From: GCA-2717185 sp964474755 | Lineage (GTDB): Bacteria > Pseudomonadota > Alphaproteobacteria > UBA8366 > GCA-2717185 | DNA: 64,000 nt | NCBI GenBank assembly: GCA_964474755.1 | Contig: CAYYUG010000006.1 | Location: 1-64,000, forward strand | Direction of reading: 5' to 3' | Shown here: positions 43,649-52,299 of the stretch, piece by piece | Numbering within the stretch: the stretch's first letter is position 1 | Layout of the letters: each line of letters begins with the position of its first letter | Position numbers and translations under genes: made by a program | The notes under the pieces: model-generated | Told to the model about the DNA's origin: nothing | The model's database searches: none | Seen by the model: only the letters and a program-made list of their open reading frames with translations

Positions 43649-44730
43649 TCTTGTACGACAAAATCTGTTATGATCTCGGATTTAATCTTTAGTCCATGCC
43701 CCGGTGTTTCCGGCGCCGTCATCATTCCGTCAACTGGTTTTGGCCATTCGACCCAGAAGTCGTCCATGAATTCCATGTTCTCTAGAATTAGACCGTTCGG
43801 GATCGACGCCATCACATGAATCATAAGCTCGGGATAGAGATGCGGGGCAATCTGCAGTCCCCATGTGTCGGCAATCACCGCAGTTTTCCTTAAATCGGTC
43901 AAGCCTCCGCGGATTACGTCGGGCTGCAGGATCGGTAATTTCGGATGTTCAAAAAACGGCCGTAAATCGTATCGTGTGAAATGGCTCTCGCCTCCGACGA
44001 CCCGCAAATCGAGAGCGTCGGCAATCCGAAAATAACCGTGAAAATCATCCGGAACCACTGGTTCCTCGAGCCAGTAAATTTCAGATTCCTCGAATTTACG
44101 GCCCATCAGAATTGCTTTGTCCGCAGTCCAGGCCATATTGACGTCGACCATGATATCGATGTCAGAACCAACTGTGTCGCGCATCTGGCGGACATGCGCT
44201 ATGTCTTCTGCATCCGACCAAATATGACCGACCTGCATCTTGATCGCCTTGTATCCTTCACTCACGAAACGCTCAGCCTTGGCCGCCATGCCTTCACCGC
44301 CGAGACCACGCCAACACCCAGAACCGTAGACTGGCACCTTACTACGATAATGGCCCCAGAGCCGATGCAACGGCAGACCGGCCTTTTGTCCAACAATATC
44401 CCATAACGCGACGTCAATCGCAGACAGCGCCAGCAGTGGCGCACCGCCGCGACCATCAGCCAGTGTTACGGACCAGAGTTCGCGCCAAATAGCTTCAACA
44501 GCCGAGGCGTCCTTACCCAGGATGAGGGGTATCATCATTTCCTCAAGACACGCCTTGGTCGTCTTAAAACCTTCTCGTAAATAGAGCTGATAGCCCATGC
44601 CGACAATGCCGGACACCGTTTCGATTTCAATCACCAAAACTTCACGATCTTTGTCATAGCCTGCAGACAGGGCTGGCTGCTCACGATAGGGCAATCGCAG
44701 CAGATTAACTTTGGCATCCTTAATGATCAT
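43645..44730 (-). CDS. Enolase-superfamily enzyme, mandelate racemase/muconate lactonizing type
   Basis: Enzymes of this superfamily abstract a proton alpha to a carboxylate. With the start at ATG 44730 the residues align with mandelate racemase almost number for number: metal ligands Asp196 (MVDVN), Glu222 (WLEEP) and Glu248 (GGES); Asp271 (QPDV) with His297 (APHLYP); Glu317 (LILEN). The KxK motif reads Lys164-Met-Gln166 in AIKMQVG, so the base Lys is Gln. Only the His-Asp base remains, which suits a dehydratase or a one-sided epimerase rather than a racemase. It lies 22 bases downstream of the hyuA-like stop, in the same operon. Length 361. Substrate unknown. Confidence 0.88.
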   Translation of the reverse strand: MIIKDAKVNLLRLPYREQPALSAGYDKDREVLVIEIETVSGIVGMGYQLYLREGFKTTKACLEEMMIPLILGKDASAVEAIWRELWSVTLADGRGGAPLLALSAIDVALWDIVGQKAGLPLHRLWGHYRSKVPVYGSGCWRGLGGEGMAAKAERFVSEGYKAIKMQVGHIWSDAEDIAHVRQMRDTVGSDIDIMVDVNMAWTADKAILMGRKFEESEIYWLEEPVVPDDFHGYFRIADALDLRVVGGESHFTRYDLRPFFEHPKLPILQPDVIRGGLTDLRKTAVIADTWGLQIAPHLYPELMIHVMASIPNGLILENMEFMDDFWVEWPKPVDGMMTAPETPGHGLKIKSEIITDFVVQD

Positions 44731-44752
44731 GATGGCACCTGGTTCTCCGCGA

Positions 44753-46840
44753 CTATTCACGCATACGTTGCAGAATAATATAGCCTGCACGATTTATTGA
44801 TGCATCGAAGCGGCTGGATACGAATGTCGATGTTTCGTCCTCGGCAAAGATTGCTGGTCCTGGAACATGCATACCTGGAAGCAGAGATTCTCGCTTATAG
44901 AGCGGAACGGTCTCGAAGGCCTCCTGCACAGCGTCAAAAACGCGGCGTTCGCCTGATGCTTTCGGGATCACTGAGGATGAAGGCTGTGTCAAAACGTCAA
45001 CTGTATCGCTGTCGGTACTTATAGTCATTGCCCAGGTAAGAATTTCAATATCTGCATCCGGGATGGTTCGCCCGTAGAGTTCCTGGTACTCCCGGTCGTA
45101 GGTTCCTTTTAATGTCAAACTATCCTCTGGTGTTAGGTCTCTGTTTGGCAATGGCACGACGATCTCGTGTCCTTGACCCATATAACGCATAAAAGCGATG
45201 CATGTTTCCGTCAAAGACACATCGCCTGCACCTGCCTTGACCACGCCGAGGGCCTCGTCGCGCATGGAATGGAGCATTTCGTTAGCCTGCTCTGCATCGA
45301 AATCCCGGAGGGTCATGTATCGACTTCGCACAACCTCATAGGCAATCGGTGCCTTAAGGAATCCAACCGCTGACCCGACGCCCGCATTCGTAGGAATGAT
45401 GATCCTCTCGATGCCGAGTTTTTCAGCCAAACGAGAGGCATGCAACGGCGCAGCGCCACCAAAAGCGATGATCGTATGCTCACTGATCACCTTGCCGCGC
45501 TCGATTGAATGAACCCGTGCCGCATTGGCCATGTTCTCATCGACCATCTCGATCACACCGTAGCCTGCCATTTCGCCTTTTAGACCCAATGGTTCGCCAA
45601 TCGTTCTCTCGAGTGCTGCCGCGGCGGCATCAGGATTAAGCGTTACCTTACCACCGGCAAAGGAAGCTGGATCTATACGACCGAGGGCAACGTCGCCATC
45701 GGTCACCGTTGGCGACGTGCCGCCTCGATCGTAGCACGCCGGCCCTGGCTCTGACCCAGCACTCTGAGGACCGATTGTGATTTGCTTCATTCCATCTATC
45801 GCGGCAATCGAACCTCCACCGGCTCCAATCTCAACCATTTCGATAACAGGTATACGCAAGGGCAACCCGCTACCTTTCTGAAACCGGGCCTGCCGGGCAA
45901 CCTCGAAACTACGACCAGTTTCCGGTGTGTAATCCTCTATCAGGCATATTTTTGCCGTGGTACCACCCATATCGAAAGACAACGCTTGCGCGGCTCCACA
46001 TTCCCGCGCGATATCCGTGGCTAGGATCGCCCCTCCCGCGGGACCTGACTCGACAAGCCGGATCGGAAATCGAACTGCCGTCTCCAACGTTGTTAGCCCA
46101 CCGCCAGAGGTCATGAGGAAGAATGCGCCGGTGAAACCCCGCCTATCGAGTTCCGTCTCCAATCGAGTAAGATAACTTGCCATCAATGGCTGAACATATG
46201 CATTGGCAGTCGCCGTCGTGAACCGCTCGAACTCCCGGACCTCAGGGCAGACTTCAGAAGACATTGTGATCATCAGTTCCGGCCGCGCCTGTGCCAAGAT
46301 ATCGCGCACGCGTTTTTCGTGGGATCCGTCAGCGTAAGCGTGCAAAAAACCAATCGCCACCGCCTCGACATTTTCGCGATCAAGTGTCGATAGCAACGCC
46401 TGAACGGATTTCTCTTCTAGAGGTTTTAGGATTTCGCCGTTGACCGCTAGACGCTCAGGAACTGTCAGCCGTAGGTAACGAGGTACAAGCGGTTCAGTCT
46501 TCTCTAAAAAAATATCATATTGGTCATATCGGGTTTCGTAAGCGATATCGAGGACATCGCGAAATCCTTCGGTCGTAATCAGTGCAGTAACAGCCCCCTT
46601 GCGTTCGATAATCGCATTCGTCGCCAACGTGGTACCGTGGATCATGACACCTACGTCGCTAGGTTTAAGACCCGCACTCTCCAATACGAGTGTAATGCCC
46701 TCCAGTACACCCTCTTCCGGCGCCCGCGTTGTTGTGAGAACCTTTGTCGTCGTTTTCGTGCCCTGATTGTCAACGACAACGTCGGTAAACGTGCCGCCTA
46801 TATCGACAGCGAGACGCACTGCCTTACCCTGCGTCGCCAT
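44753..46840 (-). CDS. Hydantoinase/oxoprolinase family protein, HyuA type
   Basis: An ATP-dependent cyclic-amide hydrolase subunit acting on hydantoins, 5-oxoproline or acetone-like substrates by family. The N-terminal actin-fold phosphate loop LAVDIGGTFTDVVVD, then MIHGTTLATNAIIERKG, LSFDMGGTTAKICLIEDY and EIGAGGGSIA are present, and AFGGAAPLHASRLAEKLGI is in the second half. Length 695 is typical for HyuA. The usual HyuB partner gene is not next to it. I chose ATG at 46840 (MATQGKAVRLAVD) with AGGAG about 9 bases upstream. It is followed by the enolase-superfamily gene. Confidence 0.9.
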   Translation of the reverse strand: MATQGKAVRLAVDIGGTFTDVVVDNQGTKTTTKVLTTTRAPEEGVLEGITLVLESAGLKPSDVGVMIHGTTLATNAIIERKGAVTALITTEGFRDVLDIAYETRYDQYDIFLEKTEPLVPRYLRLTVPERLAVNGEILKPLEEKSVQALLSTLDRENVEAVAIGFLHAYADGSHEKRVRDILAQARPELMITMSSEVCPEVREFERFTTATANAYVQPLMASYLTRLETELDRRGFTGAFFLMTSGGGLTTLETAVRFPIRLVESGPAGGAILATDIARECGAAQALSFDMGGTTAKICLIEDYTPETGRSFEVARQARFQKGSGLPLRIPVIEMVEIGAGGGSIAAIDGMKQITIGPQSAGSEPGPACYDRGGTSPTVTDGDVALGRIDPASFAGGKVTLNPDAAAAALERTIGEPLGLKGEMAGYGVIEMVDENMANAARVHSIERGKVISEHTIIAFGGAAPLHASRLAEKLGIERIIIPTNAGVGSAVGFLKAPIAYEVVRSRYMTLRDFDAEQANEMLHSMRDEALGVVKAGAGDVSLTETCIAFMRYMGQGHEIVVPLPNRDLTPEDSLTLKGTYDREYQELYGRTIPDADIEILTWAMTISTDSDTVDVLTQPSSSVIPKASGERRVFDAVQEAFETVPLYKRESLLPGMHVPGPAIFAEDETSTFVSSRFDASINRAGYIILQRMRE

Positions 46841-47071
46841 ATTCTTATACTCCTGAAGGGGGCTCATTTAGTTGTGACCAAGCGCAGAAAGCTGGCGATA
46901 TTAATCTTAACGGAAAATTAGGCAACCGTTTCAGAACTCTCATATTAAGTCGCTGCGCGTTTCCCTAAATTGTCTAGAAAAATAACATCGAGGTTTCGTT
47001 ACAGCCTCAATATGTCTGCGGCAATTATGTGCGGCTTAGCAGCACTACCTGCCATTCTCCCAATGCTCGGA

Positions 47072-48091
47072 CTAATCCTCGCAGTAACCCTGGATCGTAT
47101 CGTACAAGGACTTCGGGATAGTGATGCCTTCTGTCGGCGTAAGTTTGCGCGCCTCATAACGACGGTCTGACGGCAGGCGCGTTCCGTCCTCCTGAAGAAT
47201 TTCATTGAACAAGAGTTCTGCATGCGCGAGCGCAGCTTCACTATCACCGGCTCCTCCGAAGCGGGCTGGATCCATCGCAATCAGCAACTCGCCACCTTCC
47301 GAGGGACCTCCATCTGTATTTTTATCCTGAGCCGACTCGAATCCAAATTTGCAGCCAGTCAAGCCGACTGCCAGCAGTTCGACCATCATGGCGATTGCCG
47401 CCCCCTTGTGCCCGCCAAATGGCAGTTGGGCGCCCGCTAGACCAGCTTCGGGATCAGTTGTCGGATTGCCTTCCGAATCAATGGCCCAACCTTCCGGAAT
47501 ATCTTGTCCATCGCGCAGGTGGATCTGAATTTCGCCACGTGCCGACGCGCTGGAGGCTTGATCAAAGATCATTGGCGGCTTGCCGGGACGCGGCCAACCA
47601 AATGCCATCGGATTTGTCCCGTAGAGCTTACGAATGCCGCCCGTATGCGCCACGAAAGAACGGGAATTGACAAAAGCAAACGCCACAAGACCATCCTCCG
47701 CCAAAGCGTCGACGTCGTACCATAATGCTGCAAAATGACAGGCATTCGTAATAGGCATTGCCGCTATACCTTGCGATCGTGCCTTTTCGGCCAATTTTGG
47801 TCGGCCAGCGGCCATCGCAGGCGCGGTAAACCCATGATGCCCATTGACCCGGATCACACCCGGCGCATCATCATGCAAGGTCGGTTGGACCTTGCCATCT
47901 ATCCGCCCGCTGCGCGAACTGGAACAGTAACCTGGCATTCGAAAAAGACCGTGCGATTTACACCCGTCCTGCTCTGCCGTGGTCATAACATCGGCGATTA
48001 CGGCAGCGTTCTCTTCAGATATCCCGGACTTCGTGAGACCACGCATCGCGGTCGAGCGAACCTCCTCAAGCGTCAAACGAACATCACTCAC
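47072..48091 (-). CDS. Malate/L-lactate dehydrogenase-family reductase, Dpk-like
   Basis: An NAD(P)-dependent enzyme of the Ldh2/MDH2 fold. The segment NACHFAALWYDVDALAEDGL with GTNPMAFGWPRPGKP resembles delta1-piperideine-2-carboxylate/delta1-pyrroline-2-carboxylate reductases, which reduce cyclic imino acids from D-lysine or D-proline breakdown, more than lactate or malate dehydrogenases. PFGGHKGAAIAMMVELLAVG is the conserved C-terminal motif. Length about 339. The start is GTG at 48091, overlapping the stop of the glyoxalase gene (GTGA), with AGGA 7 bases upstream. Specificity is inferred, not certain. Confidence 0.8.
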   Translation of the reverse strand: MSDVRLTLEEVRSTAMRGLTKSGISEENAAVIADVMTTAEQDGCKSHGLFRMPGYCSSSRSGRIDGKVQPTLHDDAPGVIRVNGHHGFTAPAMAAGRPKLAEKARSQGIAAMPITNACHFAALWYDVDALAEDGLVAFAFVNSRSFVAHTGGIRKLYGTNPMAFGWPRPGKPPMIFDQASSASARGEIQIHLRDGQDIPEGWAIDSEGNPTTDPEAGLAGAQLPFGGHKGAAIAMMVELLAVGLTGCKFGFESAQDKNTDGGPSEGGELLIAMDPARFGGAGDSEAALAHAELLFNEILQEDGTRLPSDRRYEARKLTPTEGITIPKSLYDTIQGYCED

Positions 48092-48879
48092 CAACTGTTC
48101 CTCAATTCGCGCAGTTTCAAAAAGACCGTCTTTGGGTCGACTTCATCCGGCAGATCCGAAAATTCTTCACGCAAACGCGCAATGACTGTAGGGCTGTGCA
48201 GGCGGAAGAAGGTATTGATCTCCTTCTCCATCGCTAGCGACGAAACCAGGGCAGCATTAGGGTCTTGGTCTTCGATATCATCAAGCAATGCCTTCGCACG
48301 CTCGTTGTCCGGTTCGCGATCCAGCGTGAACTGAAGATTGTTGACCATGTAGTCATGACCTGGATAGATCAGCGTGTTATCCGGCAGATTGGCGAGTTGC
48401 GTCGCGAAGGTATGATAGAGTTCGTTTGGGTGCCCGCCATTATGGCAGTTACCAGCGCCGGCGTTGAACAACGTGTCGCCACAGAACAGCGCTGGCTGCT
48501 CCGTGCGGGACATCATGCAAACATGCGCCATGGTATGACCCGGAGTGTCAAGGCACTCTAGCTCGACAGCCTTGCCAATCTTGATGACGTCGCCCGCCCC
48601 GAGACCGCGGTCCATATTAGGAATTTTTGCCTTCGCGTTGGCGTGTGCCAGGATTATCGCCCCGGTAGCTGCGACCACATCGTCATTACCTCCCGTATGA
48701 TCGCCATGTTCGTGCGTATTTAAAACTTGGGTGATCTGCCAGCCATTCTTCTTTGCTGCAGCCAGGCATTTTTCGTGATCCAAGGGATCCACTGCCATCG
48801 CTTCGCCTGTTTCGGGACAAACGATTAAATAATTGAAGTTGCGGTACGCGTTTGCGGTCCAGATTTGTTCGACGATCAC
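48088..48879 (-). CDS. gloB: Hydroxyacylglutathione hydrolase (glyoxalase II-like)
   Basis: A metallo-beta-lactamase-fold thioesterase that hydrolyses S-lactoylglutathione. The metal motif THEHGDHTGG lies at about residues 55-64; CLDTPGHTMAHVCM, ALFCGDTLFNAGAGNCHNGG and IYPGHDYMVNNLQF supply further ligands and glutathione contacts. Start: GTG at 48879, with GGGGAGG 6 bases upstream; the frame is open to 48909. Length 263 is normal. It is head gene of the unit continuing into the Dpk-like reductase. Confidence 0.9.
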   Translation of the reverse strand: MIVEQIWTANAYRNFNYLIVCPETGEAMAVDPLDHEKCLAAAKKNGWQITQVLNTHEHGDHTGGNDDVVAATGAIILAHANAKAKIPNMDRGLGAGDVIKIGKAVELECLDTPGHTMAHVCMMSRTEQPALFCGDTLFNAGAGNCHNGGHPNELYHTFATQLANLPDNTLIYPGHDYMVNNLQFTLDREPDNERAKALLDDIEDQDPNAALVSSLAMEKEINTFFRLHSPTVIARLREEFSDLPDEVDPKTVFLKLRELRNSW

Positions 48880-48990
48880 GTTTTGCCTCCCCAGTTGCGG
48901 TTTTCGCATGCTAACCCGCCTGCGGCCACCGGACGAGTATTTACGACCTATGAATGCTAGTTTATCGCCAAGAAACTAAAATTATTACTC

Positions 48991-49851
48991 ATGTTTAACA
49001 TTGAAAATTCAAAATACGCTATCCGTGCAGTCGTATTCCTCCTCGTCGCACTCGGCGTGTCCGGATTTGGCAGGCTCGAATCCCTATTTGCCCCGAAGGC
49101 TGAACTTTGGGAAAAATGGACAAAACACCAATCCGTATCGAACCCGACTGTTGACCACGGTGCCTGGGATACATTCCTCAAATCCTACGTCAGCACACAT
49201 GGTGACGGCGTGAACCGTGTTGCCTATGGAGATGTCAACAAGGAGGATCGACAAGCACTCGACGCCTACATTCGTTACATGGCCGCGATTTCCGTAGAAA
49301 CACTGTCCCGCGACGACCAACTAGCCTACTGGATCAACCTTTATAATACGCTAACTGTGAAGGTCGTCCTGACACACTATCCCGTCGATACAATTCGTGA
49401 TATCGACATCTCACCCGGTCTATTCAGTGACGGACCTTGGGATAAAAAACTAATCCATATTGATGGCGAAGCAATTAGTCTCAACGATATAGAACACCGC
49501 ATTCTACGCCCGATTTGGCGCGACCCCCGTCTACATTACGCTTTAAACTGCGCCTCAATTGGCTGCCCCAACTTGTTGAAAAGTGCATTCACCGGAGCCA
49601 CCGTCAGCCAGGTGCTCGAAGAGGCAGCATACGCTTATATCAACGATAAGCGCGGCGTCAGTACCCAGGACGAGCGGGTGATCATTTCTAGCATATACGC
49701 CTGGTTTAAAGATGATTTTGGCAGCGATCTCACTGGAGTGCTCTCACATTTGAAAAGTTACGCTAACCCAGAGGTCGCTTTAATCCTCGAGGAAGCTATC
49801 GATATCGAAGATGCGTATGACTGGACGCTTAACGACGCAGCGAGAAACTAA
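48991..49851 (+). CDS. DUF547 family protein, membrane-anchored or secreted
   Basis: A protein of unknown function. The N-terminal helix YAIRAVVFLLVALGVSGFG is a signal or anchor. The DUF547 domain follows: RDDQLAYWINLYNTLTVKVV, then WDKKLIHIDGEAISLNDIEH, RDPRLHYALNCASIGCPNLL and YIYAWFKDDFG-like end (ISSIYAWFKDDFG). The conserved Cys in NCASIGCP and surrounding His/Glu suggest a hydrolase-like site, but activity is unproven. Length 286. It is convergent with DUF427 by 4 bases. Confidence 0.87.
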   Translation: MFNIENSKYAIRAVVFLLVALGVSGFGRLESLFAPKAELWEKWTKHQSVSNPTVDHGAWDTFLKSYVSTHGDGVNRVAYGDVNKEDRQALDAYIRYMAAISVETLSRDDQLAYWINLYNTLTVKVVLTHYPVDTIRDIDISPGLFSDGPWDKKLIHIDGEAISLNDIEHRILRPIWRDPRLHYALNCASIGCPNLLKSAFTGATVSQVLEEAAYAYINDKRGVSTQDERVIISSIYAWFKDDFGSDLTGVLSHLKSYANPEVALILEEAIDIEDAYDWTLNDAARN

Positions 49852-50273
49852 TTTTGCGCACTGCCAATGATTAGTTCGCCATCCTCATACCAATTATCCA
49901 ATCGCGTGCGGTAGAACGCTACATATTCCTTGATCGCGGCGACCTCGTCGCAAGGCGTTTCGTAGCTCCACATGATGTTTTCCAACTCTCTACCGGCAAC
50001 TGTAAGGCTCCAATATGAGGCGTCCCCTTTGAATGGGCAGTGGGTCACGTGATCAGTGCGTTGAAAATGTTCCATTCGAACTTCAGACTGCGGAAAATAG
50101 CAGACTGCCTGATGGTTTTGCTCAAGCATCAGTAAAGCGTTTTCGCTTTCGACAATAACTTTATCACCAACCTCAACCCGAACGTTCTTGCCCGCTGGCT
50201 TCAGCGTGATCCGATACTCGGGGTTCTTCGCGTAACCCGGACCGCTATTTCCGCATTTTCCCTTATCTGACAT
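49848..50273 (-). CDS. DUF427 family protein
   Basis: A small cytoplasmic beta-rich protein of unknown function. VRVEVGDKVIVESENALLML and FPQSEVRMEHFQRTDHVTHC, then PFKGDASYWSLTVAGRELEN, match DUF427. I chose ATG at 50273 (MSDKGKCGNSGPGY); earlier ATGs at 50279 and 50297 are in frame. Length about 141. The 3' end overlaps the DUF547 gene by 4 bases. Confidence 0.87.
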   Translation of the reverse strand: MSDKGKCGNSGPGYAKNPEYRITLKPAGKNVRVEVGDKVIVESENALLMLEQNHQAVCYFPQSEVRMEHFQRTDHVTHCPFKGDASYWSLTVAGRELENIMWSYETPCDEVAAIKEYVAFYRTRLDNWYEDGELIIGSAQN

Positions 50274-50389
50274 CTTCATATTTTCCCACAATTCCAAACT
50301 ATTACGAGGCGTAGTGTACCTATTTCCTAGGTTGGCACGAATAAATGTAGCTCCCTACCATTTTAACATTTTAGGGTCGCCCCCTAAAT

Positions 50390-51034
50390 TTATAGAAGCG
50401 GAAGCAGGTCAACCGTACCACCTCGTGGTACGGCAACAACGGCAACATCGATAAGAAAACGCTTGATTGTTTCGACAGTCTCAGAGACGGGGACTGGTGA
50501 AACCTCGGACTCACTTATAACGATAGCTGCAACTGTGACACCGCGATCCCGCATCGCATGTACCGTGGTTAACGTATGACTGATAGTCCCCAAGTAGCTT
50601 CCGGCGACGACCAACGTGGGGTATCCCAACGCAACGATCCAATCAAGCACGGTTTCACGTGAGGTCAACGGCACCATTGCCCCGCCGACACCCTCGACAA
50701 GCAAGTAATCCTCACTGTAAGGCCGACAAAATTCGATCAGCTTCTCAAAATCAATCACCTTCCCCTCTCGAGCAGCCGCCATGTCTGGTGAAAGTGGTTT
50801 GGCAAAACGCCAAGGCGTGATCTCGCAAATCGAATTTTCAGATATTATCTCTCCCAACGCGTCCAAAATTAAACCACTATCGCATTCGCCAATATTCGCG
50901 GGCTCATAGCCGCTAAGGACAGGCTTCAAAGCGCGGACTGCCTTGCCGTTTCGTCGGATTTCCCGGCACAACATGGTGGTAACGTAGGTCTTACCTATAT
51001 CCGTACCGGTCGCTGTGATGAAGCACGCGGTCAT
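50390..51034 (-). CDS. bioD: Dethiobiotin synthetase
   Basis: Closes the ureido ring of DAPA with CO2 and ATP to give dethiobiotin. The P-loop-like ITATGTDIGKTYVTTML lies at residues 7-23; the substrate motif KPVLSGYE and LLVEGVGGAMVPLTSRETVL follow. Length 214 is normal. Its start overlaps the bioF stop by 4 bases (51031-51034), so bioF and bioD are coupled. Confidence 0.94.
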   Translation of the reverse strand: MTACFITATGTDIGKTYVTTMLCREIRRNGKAVRALKPVLSGYEPANIGECDSGLILDALGEIISENSICEITPWRFAKPLSPDMAAAREGKVIDFEKLIEFCRPYSEDYLLVEGVGGAMVPLTSRETVLDWIVALGYPTLVVAGSYLGTISHTLTTVHAMRDRGVTVAAIVISESEVSPVPVSETVETIKRFLIDVAVVAVPRGGTVDLLPLL

Positions 51035-52191
51035 GAGTTCATCAAGCGTGTTTTAACAATCTCTGCAAGGCGCCGAATTTCTGTGTCTTTGTGCGCAGCC
51101 GTAAAGGTAAAACGCAATCGCGCCGTTCCATCAGGCACAGTTGGTGGCCGGATGGCCGTGACTAGATAGCCTTCATCCTCAAGCATCTGTGATGCCGACA
51201 ATGTTCTTACCGGATCTCGAAGAATTACTGGCACGATACAGCTCTCAGCGCGCGGCAGGCCGAGCAATTCACAAAACAACTGCGCCTTAACCAAGGGCAA
51301 AGCTGCGTATTCCGGCTGTTCTTCGATTAAATTCAAAGCGGCGATACTTGCCGCCGCAGCTGCTGGCGGCAGCCCCGTGGAATAAATGAAAGTGCGAGCG
51401 CGGGTGCGCATAAAATCAATCACCGGCTGCGCTGCGCACAGATACCCCCCATAGGTACCAATCGCTTTCGATAAGGTACCCATCTGAAGCGGGACCGCGG
51501 CTTTCTTGCCACCGACGAAACTGCTACCTCGCCCCGCTCCAATCACACCTATCCCGTGCGCATCGTCGGTCATGAACCATGCATCATGGGCCTTACAAAG
51601 CACACTCAATTCGTTAACAGGCGCCAGATCCCCATCCATGCTGAAAACACCGTCGGTCACGACCAAGGCGCGGGGATGCTTGGAGCGATGCCTTGTGAGC
51701 AACGTAGCAACATCGTCAACGTCATTGTGCTGAAATTTATAGACCGGCCCTTGCGTTAGCGTCCCGCCCGCCAAGATACAGGCATGGCTCAATTCGTCTA
51801 CAATCAACAAGTCGTCAGGTCCGATAAGCGTCGGAATTATGCCGAGATTAGCCAGGTAGCCAGAGCCAAACACGCATGCATCGTCGGTTCCTTTAAGACG
51901 TGCTAAGCGTTTTTCTAACTCACGGAATAGTGGATGGTTCCCCGTGACCAAGCGCGATGCGCCGGATCCAACTCCATAGCGTTCCGTTGCGTCGATTGCC
52001 GCACGTTTGATGGACGGATGCTGCGACAAGTTTAGATAATCGTTGCAGGCAAAGGAAATGAGACGCTTGCCGTCCCGGATAGCGACGGCATCTTCCAAGC
52101 GATCTGTTTCAAACAACGATCGGCGCAGTTGCCGCTGTTCAAGAGCGCCTAGCTTCCCGCGAGCGAATTCCTCCAACGATTGTGACATCAA
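51031..52191 (-). CDS. bioF: 8-amino-7-oxononanoate synthase
   Basis: A PLP enzyme that condenses pimeloyl-ACP/CoA with alanine. ISFACNDYLNLSQHPSIKRA and GVGSGASRLVTGNHPLFREL near the N-terminus, DDAHGIGVIGAGRGSS, and GTLSKAIGTYGGY with the PLP Lys are signature motifs. Length 386 is normal. The gene is divergent from bioB with 108 bases between starts. No bioC or bioH lies nearby to make its acyl substrate. Confidence 0.95.
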   Translation of the reverse strand: MMSQSLEEFARGKLGALEQRQLRRSLFETDRLEDAVAIRDGKRLISFACNDYLNLSQHPSIKRAAIDATERYGVGSGASRLVTGNHPLFRELEKRLARLKGTDDACVFGSGYLANLGIIPTLIGPDDLLIVDELSHACILAGGTLTQGPVYKFQHNDVDDVATLLTRHRSKHPRALVVTDGVFSMDGDLAPVNELSVLCKAHDAWFMTDDAHGIGVIGAGRGSSFVGGKKAAVPLQMGTLSKAIGTYGGYLCAAQPVIDFMRTRARTFIYSTGLPPAAAAASIAALNLIEEQPEYAALPLVKAQLFCELLGLPRAESCIVPVILRDPVRTLSASQMLEDEGYLVTAIRPPTVPDGTARLRFTFTAAHKDTEIRRLAEIVKTRLMNS

Positions 52192-52299
52192 TGATCCCCT
52201 GCGCTGGCGACTGCCGCTGCTTGACCGGCCATCATAAGCGCCTATGCTTCGCGTACGTTTATTAGACGCATTTGCGTATCGACGAGGAACCTAGCATCG

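Noticed and set aside
46970..47170. 66-residue plus-strand open frame with a hydrophobic helix
   Set aside because: It overlaps the 3' end of the reductase gene in antisense by 99 bases, has no RBS and resembles no family; best explained as a chance frame.
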